64,000 bases of DNA from Paenibacillus pinihumi DSM 23905 = JCM 16419 (GCF_000422505.1 NZ_AULX01000027.1:62001-126000); one strand, 5' to 3'. Positions 45,855 to 54,258 are shown, counted from the first letter of the stretch. The notes: generated by a model not told the origin, from the sequence alone. Program-made: numbers and translations.

Positions 45855-46781
45855 CTACTTTTTCTGTTTTGGATCGAGTACATCACGAAGCCCGTCGCCG
45901 AACAGATTAATGGCGATGACCGTTAAAAAGATAGCCAGACCTGGAGGAATCCACAGCCATGGACGCTTTTCAAAATCGATCACATTGTTAGCGGCGTCAA
46001 TCATGTTTCCCCAGGTTGGAGTGGGCGGCATGACGCCAAGTCCGAAAAAGCTCAGAACGGACTCGGATAATATGGCTCCGCCGATACTTAACGTCGCGAT
46101 GACGATAAGAAGCGGGAATACATTAGGCAGTAAGTGATGGAACAACTTCCTTCTGTCCCTCAATCCGAGCACGACGGCAGCCTGCATATACTCGCGCTCC
46201 CGAAGACTGAGCATCTGGCTGCGGACGAGCCGTGCCACGCCCGGCCAGCCGATAATGCTAAGCATGAGCATGACAAGATAGAGCCGGTAATCGGTAGGCA
46301 CCTTCCACTCTGACATCAGCGCCCCCATGATAAACAGGATGGGGAGGCCAGGGATGGTAAACAGCAAATCTGCGGTTCTCATAATAATCTGATCCACAAT
46401 TCCCCGGTAATACCCGGAGATAATGCCAAGGATGGTGCCAATGGTCATGGATAAGGCCATGGAGGCAAGCCCGACAGTCAACGATATTCTTCCCGCCTGC
46501 AACAGCCTGGTGAGAACGTCCCTGCCCAGCAGATCGGTTCCGAGCCAGTGTTTCATGCTGGGCGGTTTATGCATCATGGCCGGGTTGATTTTATTGTCGG
46601 CATAAGGTGAAAATAACGGCCCGATAAAGCAGATCAGAAACATGAAGATAATGAAGATGAAGCCTGACACGGCCAGCTTGTTTTTGCTCAATTGGCGGAT
46701 TGATTGCCGCCAGAGTGAGGAAGAAGCCTCAACAGGGCTCCTCGCCCGAGCCGTATGGGTTGTAGTAGTTGGAATGGACAA
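45855..46781 (-). CDS. Oligopeptide/dipeptide-type ABC permease (OppC/DppC)
   Basis: This 308-residue permease has a polar N-terminal tail, a first membrane segment at residues 35-56 and five more. The family motif GTDLLGRDVLTRLLQAGRIS is near residue 81, and the EAA loop REYMQAAVVLGLRDRRKLF is near residue 200. The start is TTG 46781, nine bases after AGGAGGG. Only five bases separate that ribosome site from the 39-bp repeat array in the gap to oppB, so the array sits in the untranslated spacer of the operon mRNA. Confidence 0.92.
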   Translation of the reverse strand: MSIPTTTTHTARARSPVEASSSLWRQSIRQLSKNKLAVSGFIFIIFMFLICFIGPLFSPYADNKINPAMMHKPPSMKHWLGTDLLGRDVLTRLLQAGRISLTVGLASMALSMTIGTILGIISGYYRGIVDQIIMRTADLLFTIPGLPILFIMGALMSEWKVPTDYRLYLVMLMLSIIGWPGVARLVRSQMLSLREREYMQAAVVLGLRDRRKLFHHLLPNVFPLLIVIATLSIGGAILSESVLSFFGLGVMPPTPTWGNMIDAANNVIDFEKRPWLWIPPGLAIFLTVIAINLFGDGLRDVLDPKQKK

Positions 46782-46799
46782 GTTTCGGCCCTCCTAAAA

Positions 46800-46972
46800 G
46801 TTTTGCGAAGCAAAACTCGCTTCGAAAGGATACGCTTGGTTTTGCGAAGCAAAACTCGCTTCGAAAGGATCCGCTTAGTTTTGCGAAGCAAAACTCGCTT
46901 CGAAAGGATCCGCTTAGTTTTGCGAAGCAAAACTCGCTTCGAAAGGATCCGCTTAGTTTTGCGAAGCAAAAC
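46800..46972. repeat. 39-bp tandem repeat array between oppB and oppC
   Basis: There are four full 39-base units starting at 46800, 46839, 46878 and 46917, and a fifth partial unit of 17 bases (46956-46972). Each unit opens with the hairpin GTTTTGC-GAA-GCAAAAC and goes on with CTCGCTTCGAAAGGATCCGC (final two units identical, the first differs at three positions near its end). The unit length is divisible by three and has no stops in several frames, so spurious repetitive reading frames appear on both strands. As RNA on minus it would form a string of five identical stem-loops right before the oppC ribosome site. Confidence 0.95.
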
Positions 46973-46978
46973 GACCCA

Positions 46979-47932
46979 TTAAAGTCTGACACGCGGATCG
47001 GAAGTATGATAGAGAATGTCTGAAATCAGCGTTCCGATGACAGTCAGGATCGCAATGAACATCGTAAATCCCATCAGCAGGGGGTAATCCCTGACTGTAA
47101 ACGATTGCATGTATAACTGGCCAATCCCGGGCCAGTTGAATATTTTCTCAATAATAATAGAGCCCCCGAACAAGCCGGGCAATTCAAAGCCGACCAGTGT
47201 AATAGCAGGCAGCATGGCATTTTTCAGAGCGTGGCGGAACAGGACAGATCTCTCCTTCAGTCCTTTGGCACGCGCGGTTCGGACATAATCCTGTTTGATG
47301 ACATCGAGCATATTGCTGCGGAAGTAGCGGGTAAGCGATCCTACGCCGAGCATTACCATGACCGCGACAGGGAGCAGCATATGGTGCAGCACATCCTTGA
47401 TGTATTCCCAGCCCACGGCTCTGCTGCCTGTAGTTATCATGCCGCCGGGCGGCAGCAGCTTCAAATCGACGGCGAATACTTTGATCAGGAACAGCCCGAT
47501 AAAGAAGGAGGGAATGGACATGGCGGCAAATATGCCAATCATAACCAGCGTATCGAACAGAGAATATTGCTTGTACGCGGTCAAAACACCGATTACCACA
47601 GCGAAAAACCAGGTGAAGAAGGTGGCCACGACAGCAAGCAGGAATGAATTCCATATGTAATCCTGAAACAGATCGATAACGGATCTTTGCTGGGCAAGCG
47701 AGTAGCCAAAGTCGCCTTTGAATATATTGGCCATCCAATTGATATATCGTTCTATAATCGGCCTGTCCAGTCCATGAATCTCTCTCAGCTCCGCCTTGCG
47801 TTGCTCGCTCAGGTTCATATTGTTGTCTACGTAATCGCCCGGGGTCAAAGAATACAGGAAAAAGATCAGCATAGACGCGCCCAGTAAAATCATGATCATG
47901 TATAAACATCTTCGGAGCAAATACGTTCTCAT
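46979..47932 (-). CDS. Oligopeptide/dipeptide-type ABC permease (OppB/DppB)
   Basis: This 317-residue permease has a first membrane segment at residues 9-31, the OppB motif MNLSEQRKAELREIHGLDRP (split: MNLSEQRKAEL, HGLDRP), and the EAA loop QDYVRTARAKGLKERSVLFRHAL near residues 218-240. It ends in LISDILYHTSDPRVRL, characteristic of DppB/OppB. The start is ATG 47932 after AAGGAGAAAAC; an earlier in-frame ATG at 47953 overlaps the hairpin. It lies after the binding-protein gene. Confidence 0.92.
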   Translation of the reverse strand: MRTYLLRRCLYMIMILLGASMLIFFLYSLTPGDYVDNNMNLSEQRKAELREIHGLDRPIIERYINWMANIFKGDFGYSLAQQRSVIDLFQDYIWNSFLLAVVATFFTWFFAVVIGVLTAYKQYSLFDTLVMIGIFAAMSIPSFFIGLFLIKVFAVDLKLLPPGGMITTGSRAVGWEYIKDVLHHMLLPVAVMVMLGVGSLTRYFRSNMLDVIKQDYVRTARAKGLKERSVLFRHALKNAMLPAITLVGFELPGLFGGSIIIEKIFNWPGIGQLYMQSFTVRDYPLLMGFTMFIAILTVIGTLISDILYHTSDPRVRL

Positions 47933-47947
47933 GTTTTCTCCTTCATT

Positions 47948-47990
47948 AGCCATCCCCGAACCCTGAAAGGGAAATCAGGCGGGGATGGCT
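47948..47990 (-). terminator. Intercistronic hairpin after the binding-protein gene
   Basis: AGCCATCCCCG (47948-47958) pairs with CGGGGATGGCT (47980-47990). On the minus strand no T run follows, so it probably protects the oppA mRNA 3' end or causes partial termination. This would keep binding protein in excess over the permease, as in other binding-protein operons. On plus it is followed by CTTTTATTT. Confidence 0.6.
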
Positions 47991-48022
47991 GCTTTTATTT
48001 CTTATTGAATGGATTGCCTGGG

Positions 48023-49756
48023 TTATTTCAATTCCCAGTTCGGCAAGCTGTAAGCAATTCCGGACAGCGGGTTCAGAACGAAGCCTTCGATGCGGCCGTT
48101 CATTGCCGTAATGGATTTGGTGTAGCTGGAGAACATGACCGGAAGCTCGTCATTCAAGATTTTGAACATCTCATGATACACCTTTTTGCGCTCTTCGATA
48201 TCGCCTGTCGCCAAGCCTTGGGCGTACAGCTCTTCAATTTTTTTATTTTCGTAGCCTTTCGTCTCGCCTTTGATAAACCGGCTGACCCCTTGCGACGGGT
48301 CGCTGATAATCGTAGTTGAGAAGGATGCCATGTCGTAATCGCCACTTTTTACTTTGGCAGACAGCGTATTGAAATCCGGGAACTGTTCGGCTACCAGTTC
48401 AACACCAATTTCCTGATAGTTCTCCTTTGCAACAGCGATGAAAATATCGGTGTTTTGGCTTTTCGAGCCGAGGTAATGAATTTTCAGCTTTTGGCCGTCC
48501 TTCTCCCTGATTCCGTCAGTGCCCACGGTCCAGCCGGCTTCTTCAAGCAGTTCCTTCGCTTTATCCGGGTCATGCGGGTATGAATTAATGTCTTCTTCCG
48601 TATACGACCAAAGAATCGGTGAAGAAGGTATGTTGGCAACGGAACCGGCGCCTTGTCTGGAATCTACGTAGATGAGCTCGCGGTCAAGGCCATAGGTCAA
48701 GGCCTGCCTGACTCGCTTGTCCTGTAGATGTTCCTTCTCCAGATTGAACTGATTATATCCATAGTTGCTCGCTGTGCTTGGAATCAGATTCACAAAGCCG
48801 AGATTTTTTAATTTTTCAATATTATCTGTTGTGGCGGAAAAGCCGCCATAATCGGTCTCGCCGGTTTCGATAAACTGCCAGGTGTCCCCTTCAGTCGTCT
48901 TGTAGATGAAATACTCCGTCTTCGGCTTTCCGAATACATAATGCTCATTGGCTATAAAACGGACTTCCTGGCCCGGAACGAATTTCTCAAGCTTGTAAGG
49001 CCCATTTGTAATCGGATTGGCATGCAAGGTTTTGATGTAATCGAGATTTCCGAATTTGTAGTCCTTGCCATAGTAAGCTTTGGACAAAATAGCTCCGCCC
49101 AGTACAGTCAATGCCGTGGCATTCGTATCCTCCAGTGTGACCGCTATCGTGCGTTCATCAATGATCCGGATACCCTCGATGGAATCTGCCTTTCCTTCTT
49201 TATAAGCTTGTCCGCCCCTGATTTTCGTTTCTACCACATCATTGATGCCGTCATAGGCGGGATCATGCAGCAAGGTCCACGTAAATTCAACATCGGCTGT
49301 CGTCATAGGCGAGCCGTCACTATACTTCAAGCCATCACGAAGATAGAAGGTATACGTCAACAAATCATCGGATATGTCCCATTTCTCAGCCAAAGCAGGA
49401 ATTGGCAGACCGTTCTCGTCAATTCGCACGAGTGGCGTGTACAGAACGGAGTTGACGTTGCCGTCATAACCAACCTGTGTGAAGTAAGGCGTAAACGCCC
49501 CGCTTGGATTGACAAGACCGACAATGATCGTATCCGTGCGCTGCTTCGCCCTGTCCGGAAGTTTGGACAGGTCTGTTGCAGCAATTGGCTGTACAAGAAC
49601 ATTTTCCGTTTGTTCAGGCTTCTGAGAAGCATTATCCAAATTCGCAGGACTATTCGTGACTTCTGGATTTTTGTTGGGTTCATTCGAGGAGCATGCAGCT
49701 GTTAGAACTGAAATGATGACCAGGAGCACAACCAGTATGTATTGTTGTTTTTTCAT
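48023..49756 (-). CDS. Family 5 extracellular solute-binding lipoprotein (OppA/DppA-like)
   Basis: This 577-residue lipoprotein has a signal segment (residues 5-20), lipobox LTAAC and a linker rich in Asn, Pro and Thr. The SBP_bac_5 fold follows, with VLYTPLVRIDENGLPIPALAEKWDIS near residue 95 (split: VLYTPLVRID, ALAEKWDIS), DGLKYSDGSPMTTADVEFTW and QALTYGLDRELIY near residue 345. It captures the substrate for the Opp-type importer. The start is ATG 49756, after AAAGGTGG. It is the first gene of the operon. Family 5 proteins bind peptides, nickel or glycosides; the neighbouring PhnM-like enzyme raises the possibility of a phosphonate-containing compound. Confidence 0.92.
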   Translation of the reverse strand: MKKQQYILVVLLVIISVLTAACSSNEPNKNPEVTNSPANLDNASQKPEQTENVLVQPIAATDLSKLPDRAKQRTDTIIVGLVNPSGAFTPYFTQVGYDGNVNSVLYTPLVRIDENGLPIPALAEKWDISDDLLTYTFYLRDGLKYSDGSPMTTADVEFTWTLLHDPAYDGINDVVETKIRGGQAYKEGKADSIEGIRIIDERTIAVTLEDTNATALTVLGGAILSKAYYGKDYKFGNLDYIKTLHANPITNGPYKLEKFVPGQEVRFIANEHYVFGKPKTEYFIYKTTEGDTWQFIETGETDYGGFSATTDNIEKLKNLGFVNLIPSTASNYGYNQFNLEKEHLQDKRVRQALTYGLDRELIYVDSRQGAGSVANIPSSPILWSYTEEDINSYPHDPDKAKELLEEAGWTVGTDGIREKDGQKLKIHYLGSKSQNTDIFIAVAKENYQEIGVELVAEQFPDFNTLSAKVKSGDYDMASFSTTIISDPSQGVSRFIKGETKGYENKKIEELYAQGLATGDIEERKKVYHEMFKILNDELPVMFSSYTKSITAMNGRIEGFVLNPLSGIAYSLPNWELK

Positions 49757-50296
49757 GTCAACCACCTTTATCCCTTTTTATGTTTGAAGAAGAAATTTTA
49801 AGAATGCTTTTAATAGTATTGATTTCACTTTGAATTGCCAGGAAAGAATCACCTCTTAAAGTAGGGTAGTGAAAATAAACAATAGAATTCCAATAAGATA
49901 AGTGTGAATTGTATGCGTGAGTAGCTACTCCAGATTAGTATAGAAATATTTTTCTGTTCTGTAAAGAGGGAACTTTTGTTTTATTCTCTGTGTAGAGAAT
50001 GAAATTAAGAAGAATTTTTAATCCGATATTAGCTGAGCTTTTCCGGGTCCTTCTCCTATTTGCGACAATTAAAGGGAGCGGAGTATCTTGCAGCGACAGG
50101 GGACTGTGCCTGATACGGTTCATCGGCGTACTATTAAGATGCACTTTTTCTCTTTATGTATATGAATCATCATGGAGCCAAACAATAAGCTAAAAGGATA
50201 GCCTTCTCTAATACTCGCAACATTTGCAAACTAAAAATAACATGGTCTATATATGCAGACACTAAAAAGGGCGGATATAAAAAAGGGGGAAACAGC
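49757..50296. other. Divergent control region between opp operon and phnM-like gene
   Basis: This 540-base non-coding stretch lies between divergent transcripts. A perfect 12-base palindrome GAGTAGCTACTC lies at 49919-49930, six bases ahead of a minus-strand TACAAT box (49908-49913), where a regulator could block the opp promoter. No gene, structured RNA or terminator was recognised in the rest. Confidence 0.45.
49919..49930. promoter_or_regulatory. Perfect palindrome, possible operator
   Basis: GAGTAGCTACTC is fully self-complementary and would fall within the spacer of a weak minus-strand promoter of the opp operon. It may be the site of the ArsR-type regulator at 42815. The evidence is position and symmetry only. 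Confidence 0.3.
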
Positions 50297-51529
50297 ATGA
50301 GGACGACAATCATAAGGGATGGACAGGCTGTGCTGCCGGGTAAGGTTGTGAAGGCAGATATCGTAGTTCGCGGCGATGTCATTGAAGCGATTATCCAAGA
50401 ACCTCAAGATCAAGTTAAGCTGAGTACGTGGATAAACCAGCCAGATTCTTCTCCAAATGACTCCGTTACCCTGATCAATGCTGCCGGCCGGTACGTTCTC
50501 CCCGGGCTGATCGATATCCACTGCGATGCCATCGAGAAAGAGGTTCAGCCTCGCCCCAATACCTTGTTCCCTCTGCAAATGGCATTGATTGAATTTGAAC
50601 GCAAACTGCCGGTCCACGGAATTACTTCGATGTATCATTCCCTTTCCCTTGGAGTCGGGCTGAGCCTTAGAGGCGGTCATTTGCTTACCCGACTGGTTGA
50701 TCTGATCCATGCCTACAAAAAGCGCAGAGCCATGATACGCCATGGCATTCATTTGCGTTATGAAGTATCCCATCTGGCAGGCATACCTGTCGTTGAACAA
50801 TATGTGCAAGAAGGCAAGATTGATTATTTATCTTTCATGGATCATTCCCCCGGACAAGGTCAATATAAAGTGCCGGGCTCATTCGAAAGCTATGTCATGA
50901 AAAATCAGGCGGTTAATGTTGATGAGGTCAAAAAAATCGTGGAAGAGCTGTTAGCACGGCAGCAGCTTGTTGATTGGAAGCACCTTGAACGGCTTGGGAT
51001 TCTGGCAGCTCAAAAAGGCATTTCGGTTGCTTCCCATGACGATGACAGCCCGGAGAGAGTTAACCGCTTCTTAAGCTTTGGCGTCAATATTTCCGAATTC
51101 CCATTGAATCTGGAAACTGCTCAGCACGCAGCCAGCAAAGGTCTTCATGTATGTGTGGGAGCCCCCAACGTCGTACGCGGAGGCTCCCACGATAACAATA
51201 TGAGTGCTATTGCAGCCATTGATGCAGGTGCAGCGGATATTTTGTGCTCGGATTATCATCCCGCTTCTTTGCTCGCTGCGGTGTTCAAGCTGTCGGGTAT
51301 ACTTGATTCATCAGAGACAGCCATCGGATTGCCTGAAGCTGTTTTGATGGCCAGCTTGAATCCCGCCATTGCGCTCGGTGTGGATAAACAGCTAGGTTCA
51401 ATTGAACCCGGAAAAAAAGCGGATATGATTATCGTCGAAACTTTTGACAATTACCCGATGGTATCCACAGCAATGGTTGATGGCACTGTCGTTTATGAAA
51501 GCAGCACCTATGTCCCATCACAGCATTAA
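50297..51529 (+). CDS. phnM: PhnM-like amidohydrolase
   Basis: This is a 410-residue amidohydrolase closest in wording to PhnM, the alpha-D-ribose 1-methylphosphonate 5-triphosphate diphosphatase of the C-P lyase pathway. GLIDIHCDAIEKEVQPRPNT near residue 75 is the metal site with the typical PhnM wording HCDAIEKE. HDDDSPERVNRF is near residue 250, and SDYHPASLLAAVF holds the last metal aspartate near residue 318. The start follows AAAAGGGGGAAAC. No other phn gene is in the window, so it may act in a different route, perhaps on a product imported by the divergent Opp-type system. Confidence 0.8.
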   Translation: MRTTIIRDGQAVLPGKVVKADIVVRGDVIEAIIQEPQDQVKLSTWINQPDSSPNDSVTLINAAGRYVLPGLIDIHCDAIEKEVQPRPNTLFPLQMALIEFERKLPVHGITSMYHSLSLGVGLSLRGGHLLTRLVDLIHAYKKRRAMIRHGIHLRYEVSHLAGIPVVEQYVQEGKIDYLSFMDHSPGQGQYKVPGSFESYVMKNQAVNVDEVKKIVEELLARQQLVDWKHLERLGILAAQKGISVASHDDDSPERVNRFLSFGVNISEFPLNLETAQHAASKGLHVCVGAPNVVRGGSHDNNMSAIAAIDAGAADILCSDYHPASLLAAVFKLSGILDSSETAIGLPEAVLMASLNPAIALGVDKQLGSIEPGKKADMIIVETFDNYPMVSTAMVDGTVVYESSTYVPSQH

Positions 51530-51548
51530 GTTTACAGCATTAAGTTTA
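51521..51548. repeat. 14-bp tandem duplication across two stop codons
   Basis: CAGCATTAAGTTTA occurs twice in direct succession (51521-51534 and 51535-51548). The first copy holds the stop codon of the phnM-like gene and the second the stop of the convergent sspI gene. Confidence 0.8.
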
Positions 51549-51758
51549 CTGCTTATGCAGCTCGCTATGGAGGGAGTGCACAAGCCTGTTTTGGGTCGGA
51601 CTGTCACAGGCCTTCCAAATAATTTCAAACAAAACACCGAGCCCGGGCAAAGCATGCTCGTCACCGCCAATGGAGCTTTCGATTACATCGGACAATTCTT
51701 CATTTGATTTGTCATGCACGCGTTGAATAATGGCTTGTCTAAGGTCCAGATTATCCAT
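51546..51758 (-). CDS. sspI: Small acid-soluble spore protein I
   Basis: This 70-residue minor spore core protein of the SspI family is recognised by NLDLRQAIIQRV at the N-terminus and LPGLGVLFEIIWKA near residues 37-50. It is made in the forespore. This is direct evidence that the host forms endospores. The start at 51758 follows GGAGGGATAGG. It converges on the phnM-like gene, and the stops are 16 bases apart. Confidence 0.93.
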   Translation of the reverse strand: MDNLDLRQAIIQRVHDKSNEELSDVIESSIGGDEHALPGLGVLFEIIWKACDSPTQNRLVHSLHSELHKQ

Positions 51759-51882
51759 GCCTATCCCTCCATTTGATCGATTTCCCGTTTAATATTCCCG
51801 CACTCAAACTGTTTCATCCTGTTAAGCAAAGCGCGCAAAGTCAGGTTTAGCCATGGGAAAAGGCTCCCCGGACAGCAGTGGC

Positions 51883-51911
51883 TTCGGATGAAGCGGCAGA
51901 TGTGATATAAT
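51883..51911 (+). promoter_or_regulatory. Promoter of the potassium regulator gene
   Basis: TTCGGA (51883-51888), 17 bases, and TATAAT (51906-51911) with an extended TG three bases before it. It lies 34 bases before the start codon. Confidence 0.5.
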
Positions 51912-51944
51912 GCGGTTAAAGCTTTTAGGAACGGGAGGACGGGA

Positions 51945-52610
51945 ATGAGTAAAAAGCAATTTGCAATTATTGGAATGGGACGTTTTGGCTCAAGCGTTGC
52001 CCGTTCTTTATCTGATATGGGCTTTCAGGTACTGGCAATTGACTCTGACGAGCAGCGGGTACAGGAAATTGTCAACATTGTTACATATGCGGTTTCCGCA
52101 GATTCGACAGACGAAGAAGCAATGCGTTCCATCGGCATCCGCAATTTTGATGTAGTGGTCGTGGCTATCGGCCAGGATATTCAGTCAAGCATTTTGACTA
52201 CGCTGATCTTGAAGGATATGGGGGTCTCCCGCATTATTGTGAAGGCTCAGAATGAGCTGCACGGGAAGGTGCTCAATAAAATTGGAGCAGACAAAGTCAT
52301 TTACCCGGAGCGTGATATGGGCTTAAGACTGGCTCATAATCTAATATCGCCGAACGTTCTGGATTTCATCGAGCTGTCTCAAGATCACAGCATTGTTGAA
52401 ATTCAAGCAACAGCGGGTATAATTGGACAAAGCTTGAAGGAACTGAATATACGCGCGAAGTACAATTGCAACGTCATGGCAATTAAAACAGGCACCAATA
52501 TGAATATTTCACCCAATGCCGACGATTTGCTCAAACCTGAGGATATCCTCGTTGTAGTCGGAAAAAATAAAGATCTTAAGAGCCTGGAGCTGGCTTTTTC
52601 GGAAGGCTGA
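51945..52610 (+). CDS. ktrA: Ktr/Trk potassium channel regulatory subunit
   Basis: This 221-residue protein has an N-terminal RCK_N Rossmann domain with GMGRFGSSVARSL near residue 10 and the acidic ribose-binding end of beta-2 (LAIDSDEQRV), and a C-terminal RCK_C domain from about residue 140 (HSIVEIQATAGIIGQSL). It forms the cytosolic octameric ring that gates a KtrB or KtrD potassium channel in response to ATP/ADP or c-di-AMP. The channel gene is not adjacent. KtrA and KtrC cannot be told apart here. The start follows GGGAGGACGGG. Confidence 0.9.
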   Translation: MSKKQFAIIGMGRFGSSVARSLSDMGFQVLAIDSDEQRVQEIVNIVTYAVSADSTDEEAMRSIGIRNFDVVVVAIGQDIQSSILTTLILKDMGVSRIIVKAQNELHGKVLNKIGADKVIYPERDMGLRLAHNLISPNVLDFIELSQDHSIVEIQATAGIIGQSLKELNIRAKYNCNVMAIKTGTNMNISPNADDLLKPEDILVVVGKNKDLKSLELAFSEG

Positions 52611-52612
52611 TT

Positions 52613-53419
52613 GTGAAAATGAATAAGCATACAACCCATATTACATCGGTTCAGAACACGAAAGTGAAGCAGTGGGCTTCTTTGCTGGAAAAAAAGCACC
52701 GCGAGCGCAGCGGGCAATTTATTATTGAGGGTGTGCATCTGGTACTGGAGGCAGTTCAGGCAGGAATTGAAATGGAATGCATCGTCTATGACGCGGACAA
52801 GGGGATTCCGGCAGAACTGAAGGGCGGAACAGCCGCGGCGGCCCCATGCGAATGGGTGAGTGCCCCTGCCCCTGTGCTTGCGAAATGCACCGGAACGACA
52901 ACCCCGCCCCCGGTATTTGCTGTCGTGTCCAAACCGACTTATAATAGTGAGAAATTGTTCAACGAGCAGGCACTGGTTATCGTGTTGGATGGTGTTAGTG
53001 ATCCCGGTAATGTAGGCACTATCATTCGCAGCGCGGATGCTGTCGGAGCGGATGCTGTTGTTCTCGGTAAAAATTGTGCCGATGTCTATAACCCAAAGAC
53101 GGTTCGTTCCACGATGGGGTCGTTGTTTCATTTGCCTGTTATTGAGGCCGATTTGGGACAGTTGCTGCCTGAGGCCAAGCAACACGGAATTCGCCTGACG
53201 GGAACAAGTCTGCAAGCCAATCATTCCTGCTATGGCTGTGACTGGACAAAGGCGACATGGCTCGTTATGGGCAACGAATCCAAAGGGCTTTCTGCCGAGG
53301 TTGAGCAGTTGATGGACGAAACGGTGCTTATCCCGATGCGCGGCAAGGCGGAATCACTTAACGTTGCAATGGCAACGACAGTATTGCTGTATGAGGCTTT
53401 GAGACAGAGAGAGTTTTAA
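52613..53419 (+). CDS. TrmH/SpoU-family RNA 2'-O-methyltransferase (YsgA-like)
   Basis: This 268-residue enzyme of the SPOUT class has an N-terminal substrate-binding domain (residues 1-100). The knotted SAM domain carries the three family motifs: SDPGNVGTIIRSADA near 125, LVMGNESKGLS near 220 and IPMRGKAESLNVAMAT near 242. It modifies rRNA or tRNA. GTG 52613 follows GGAAGG; ATG 52619 is possible. In relatives this gene often precedes pheS; here accessory DNA begins right after it, an island boundary. Confidence 0.9.
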   Translation: MKMNKHTTHITSVQNTKVKQWASLLEKKHRERSGQFIIEGVHLVLEAVQAGIEMECIVYDADKGIPAELKGGTAAAAPCEWVSAPAPVLAKCTGTTTPPPVFAVVSKPTYNSEKLFNEQALVIVLDGVSDPGNVGTIIRSADAVGADAVVLGKNCADVYNPKTVRSTMGSLFHLPVIEADLGQLLPEAKQHGIRLTGTSLQANHSCYGCDWTKATWLVMGNESKGLSAEVEQLMDETVLIPMRGKAESLNVAMATTVLLYEALRQREF

Positions 53420-53508
53420 CTTGGGTCTATACTATAGATGTGAGTTATAACGTAACTTGAAACTGATTTTAAGATAGTTTGAGACTGTTTATAACATCAA
53501 AACGAGAC

Positions 53509-53564
53509 AACCAGATGGCATCAAAACCTTTGTAATACAAGGGTTTGCTGCCATTTGGTTTATA
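53509..53564 (+). terminator. Large hairpin after the methyltransferase gene
   Basis: AACCAGATGGCA (53509-53520) pairs with TGCCATTTGGTT (53549-53560), with a further AAACC/GGGTTT inner stem. The flank is T/A-rich. The rest of the 304-base gap (53420-53723) shows no gene. Confidence 0.65.
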
Positions 53565-53723
53565 TATGAGCTTGAAAATTTTTAAGATGAATGTAAAAAA
53601 AGTGTACTTCTAGACCCAGTAAAATTTTATCTCCTAAGTTCGGACAAACCGAAAGATTATATCCACTTTAGCTGAGGATTATTCGCCATTATTAGGGGAA
53701 GAATTAGAAAGGATGAGTTTATT

Positions 53724-54077
53724 ATGATCGGTGAAAAAATAAAGGCTTTTCGAAAATTACATATTTTAAGCTAAGTTGAATTTTCAACAGCTCTTGGAAT
53801 ATCAAAAGGTAATCTCAGTGAAATAGAGAAAGGTAATAGCAAGCCCTCTGCTGATACTTTAATTGCTTTAAGAATCAAGTATGGTTTTGATTTGAATTGG
53901 TTGTTGGTTGAGGAATTTCAAAATCGACCTAATTACCAGGAGGGGGAATACGCATTCTCACTAACTCCAGTGGAAGCTGATCTTATTTCAATGTATAGAA
54001 GGCTCAATTCAGGCTATCAAGAAAATGTTATTGAATTTGTTGATTATAAATTACAGAAGAAGAGCAGGGAGTTCTAA
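53724..54077 (+). pseudogene. XRE-family regulator with a nonsense mutation
   Basis: The frame from ATG 53724 reads a Cro/C1 helix-turn-helix. It is interrupted only by TAA at 53772, where the family normally has a glutamine codon; one C-to-T change would explain it. The rest is intact: FSTALGISKGNLSEIEKGNS, then KYGFDLNWLLVEE and a C-terminal helix to 54077 (117 codons). It resembles phage or stress-type XRE regulators. Restart at an internal start codon would give only the C-terminal part without DNA binding. Confidence 0.8.
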
Positions 54078-54078
54078 A

Positions 54079-54258
54079 CTATGGGATGGTTAGATAAAAA
54101 TGAGGGAGTGATTTCGAAAATATCAACAGCCATATTCACAGGATTGGGAACCGGTTTAATTTTTGCCGGAGAATATGTTCAGGCAATCGAAAGTTTATTA
54201 ATCGGCACTTTAATTTATGGTTTATATCGAATGAATTTAAAGCTTGAGAAAAAGTAGT
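54079..54258 (+). CDS. Small membrane protein
   Basis: This 59-residue protein starts at ATG 54079, two bases after the XRE stop, with AGGGAG as ribosome site. Two hydrophobic stretches separated by a short turn (TAIFTGLGTGLIFAGEYV and ESLLIGTLIYGLY) form a membrane hairpin, followed by a basic tail. I do not recognise the family. Translational linkage suggests it was regulated with or by the XRE protein. Confidence 0.5.

Noticed and set aside
46800-46972. CRISPR array
   Set aside because: The units are directly contiguous with no unique spacers, and no cas gene is nearby.
46688-47023. Overlapping open frames on both strands with 13-residue repeated peptides
   Set aside because: They are produced by the 39-bp array, whose length is divisible by three and lacks stops. 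None has its own ribosome site; they overlap oppC, oppB or the spacer.
50231-50809. Long minus-strand frame over the phnM-like gene
   Set aside because: It is a shadow of a well-supported gene with a good ribosome site and family motifs on plus.
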